Source: Ensifer adhaerens (GTDB lineage: Bacteria; Pseudomonadota; Alphaproteobacteria; Rhizobiales; Rhizobiaceae). Taken from it: a stretch of DNA of 64,000 nucleotides. Shown in pieces: positions 63,612 to 64,000 of the stretch. Position 1 is the first letter of the stretch; each line of letters starts with the position of its first letter. The notes beneath the pieces are model-generated. The model did no database searches, was not told the DNA's origin, and saw only the letters and a list, made by a program, of their open reading frames with translations. Made by a program: the position numbers and the translations under genes. Location of the stretch: assembly GCF_013283195.1 (NCBI RefSeq), contig NZ_JABEKT010000001.1, positions 1,338,795 to 1,402,794 of the forward strand, written 5' to 3'.

Positions 63612-64000
<389 letters not shown>

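Overview
The window is GC-rich chromosomal DNA from an alphaproteobacterium of the order Rhizobiales, most likely Ensifer/Sinorhizobium or a close relative. The evidence is the CcrM-type methyltransferase at the right edge, IalB, BioR with its TTATCTATAA boxes, the aa3 oxidase cluster in alphaproteobacterial order, McpU-like chemoreceptors, and the dxs-xseB-tlyA neighbourhood. Nearly all of it is core genome. I see no insertion sequence, phage, CRISPR array, rRNA or tRNA.

Layout. 1-10.2 kb: the end of a crotonase gene, three chemoreceptors (two in tandem sharing a nearly identical signalling half) and two RNA methyltransferases (RlmD-type, TlyA). 10.3-14.7 kb: dxs, pirin, xseB and an HDAC-fold deacetylase, all leftward. 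14.7-20.7 kb: a quinone-oxidoreductase-like gene, a hotdog thioesterase, and a leftward operon bioM-bioN-bioY-acyl-CoA ligase-thiolase. 20.8-31 kb: a YcaQ-like glycosylase, tldD, a GNAT, a D,D-carboxypeptidase with a SPOR domain, a polysaccharide deacetylase, pdxH, a lipoprotein, a DnaJ-like protein, fabI and a histidine phosphatase. 31-37 kb: DUF1344, a CHASE-PAS-PAS-GGDEF-EAL protein, aroC and ribB(A). 37-46.7 kb: ialB, divergent from the cytochrome c oxidase cluster ctaC-ctaD-ctaB-small ORF-ctaG-ctaE, then an L,D-transpeptidase, DUF983, SURF1, DUF1304 and ispH. 46.7-57 kb: thrB, rnhA, a peroxiredoxin, a DsbD-N-like protein, YqgE, a second GGDEF/EAL protein coupled to a GNAT, an M16 peptidase and thrC. 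57-64 kb: a lipoprotein, a LivK-like binding protein, a HAD phosphatase, bioR with a second bioY and DUF1284, an ArsR regulator divergent from NIPSNAP and ABM proteins, and the start of ccrM.

How the genes work together. Three themes stand out. Biotin: an ECF transporter (BioMNY) sits in one operon with a CoA ligase and a thiolase-fold protein that lacks one catalytic cysteine, and a second BioY 40 kb away sits behind three BioR boxes next to bioR. Respiration: the aa3 oxidase has an exact FNR/FixK-type palindrome just upstream of ctaC. Motility and signalling: three chemoreceptors (one behind a perfect CtrA full site) and two large c-di-GMP proteins.

Nothing here is a wholly new system. The most unusual items are the biotin-linked ligase/thiolase operon, the degenerate second half of RibBA, and the patch of sequence homogenisation between the tandem chemoreceptors. 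All calls come from reading the sequence; no database search was run.
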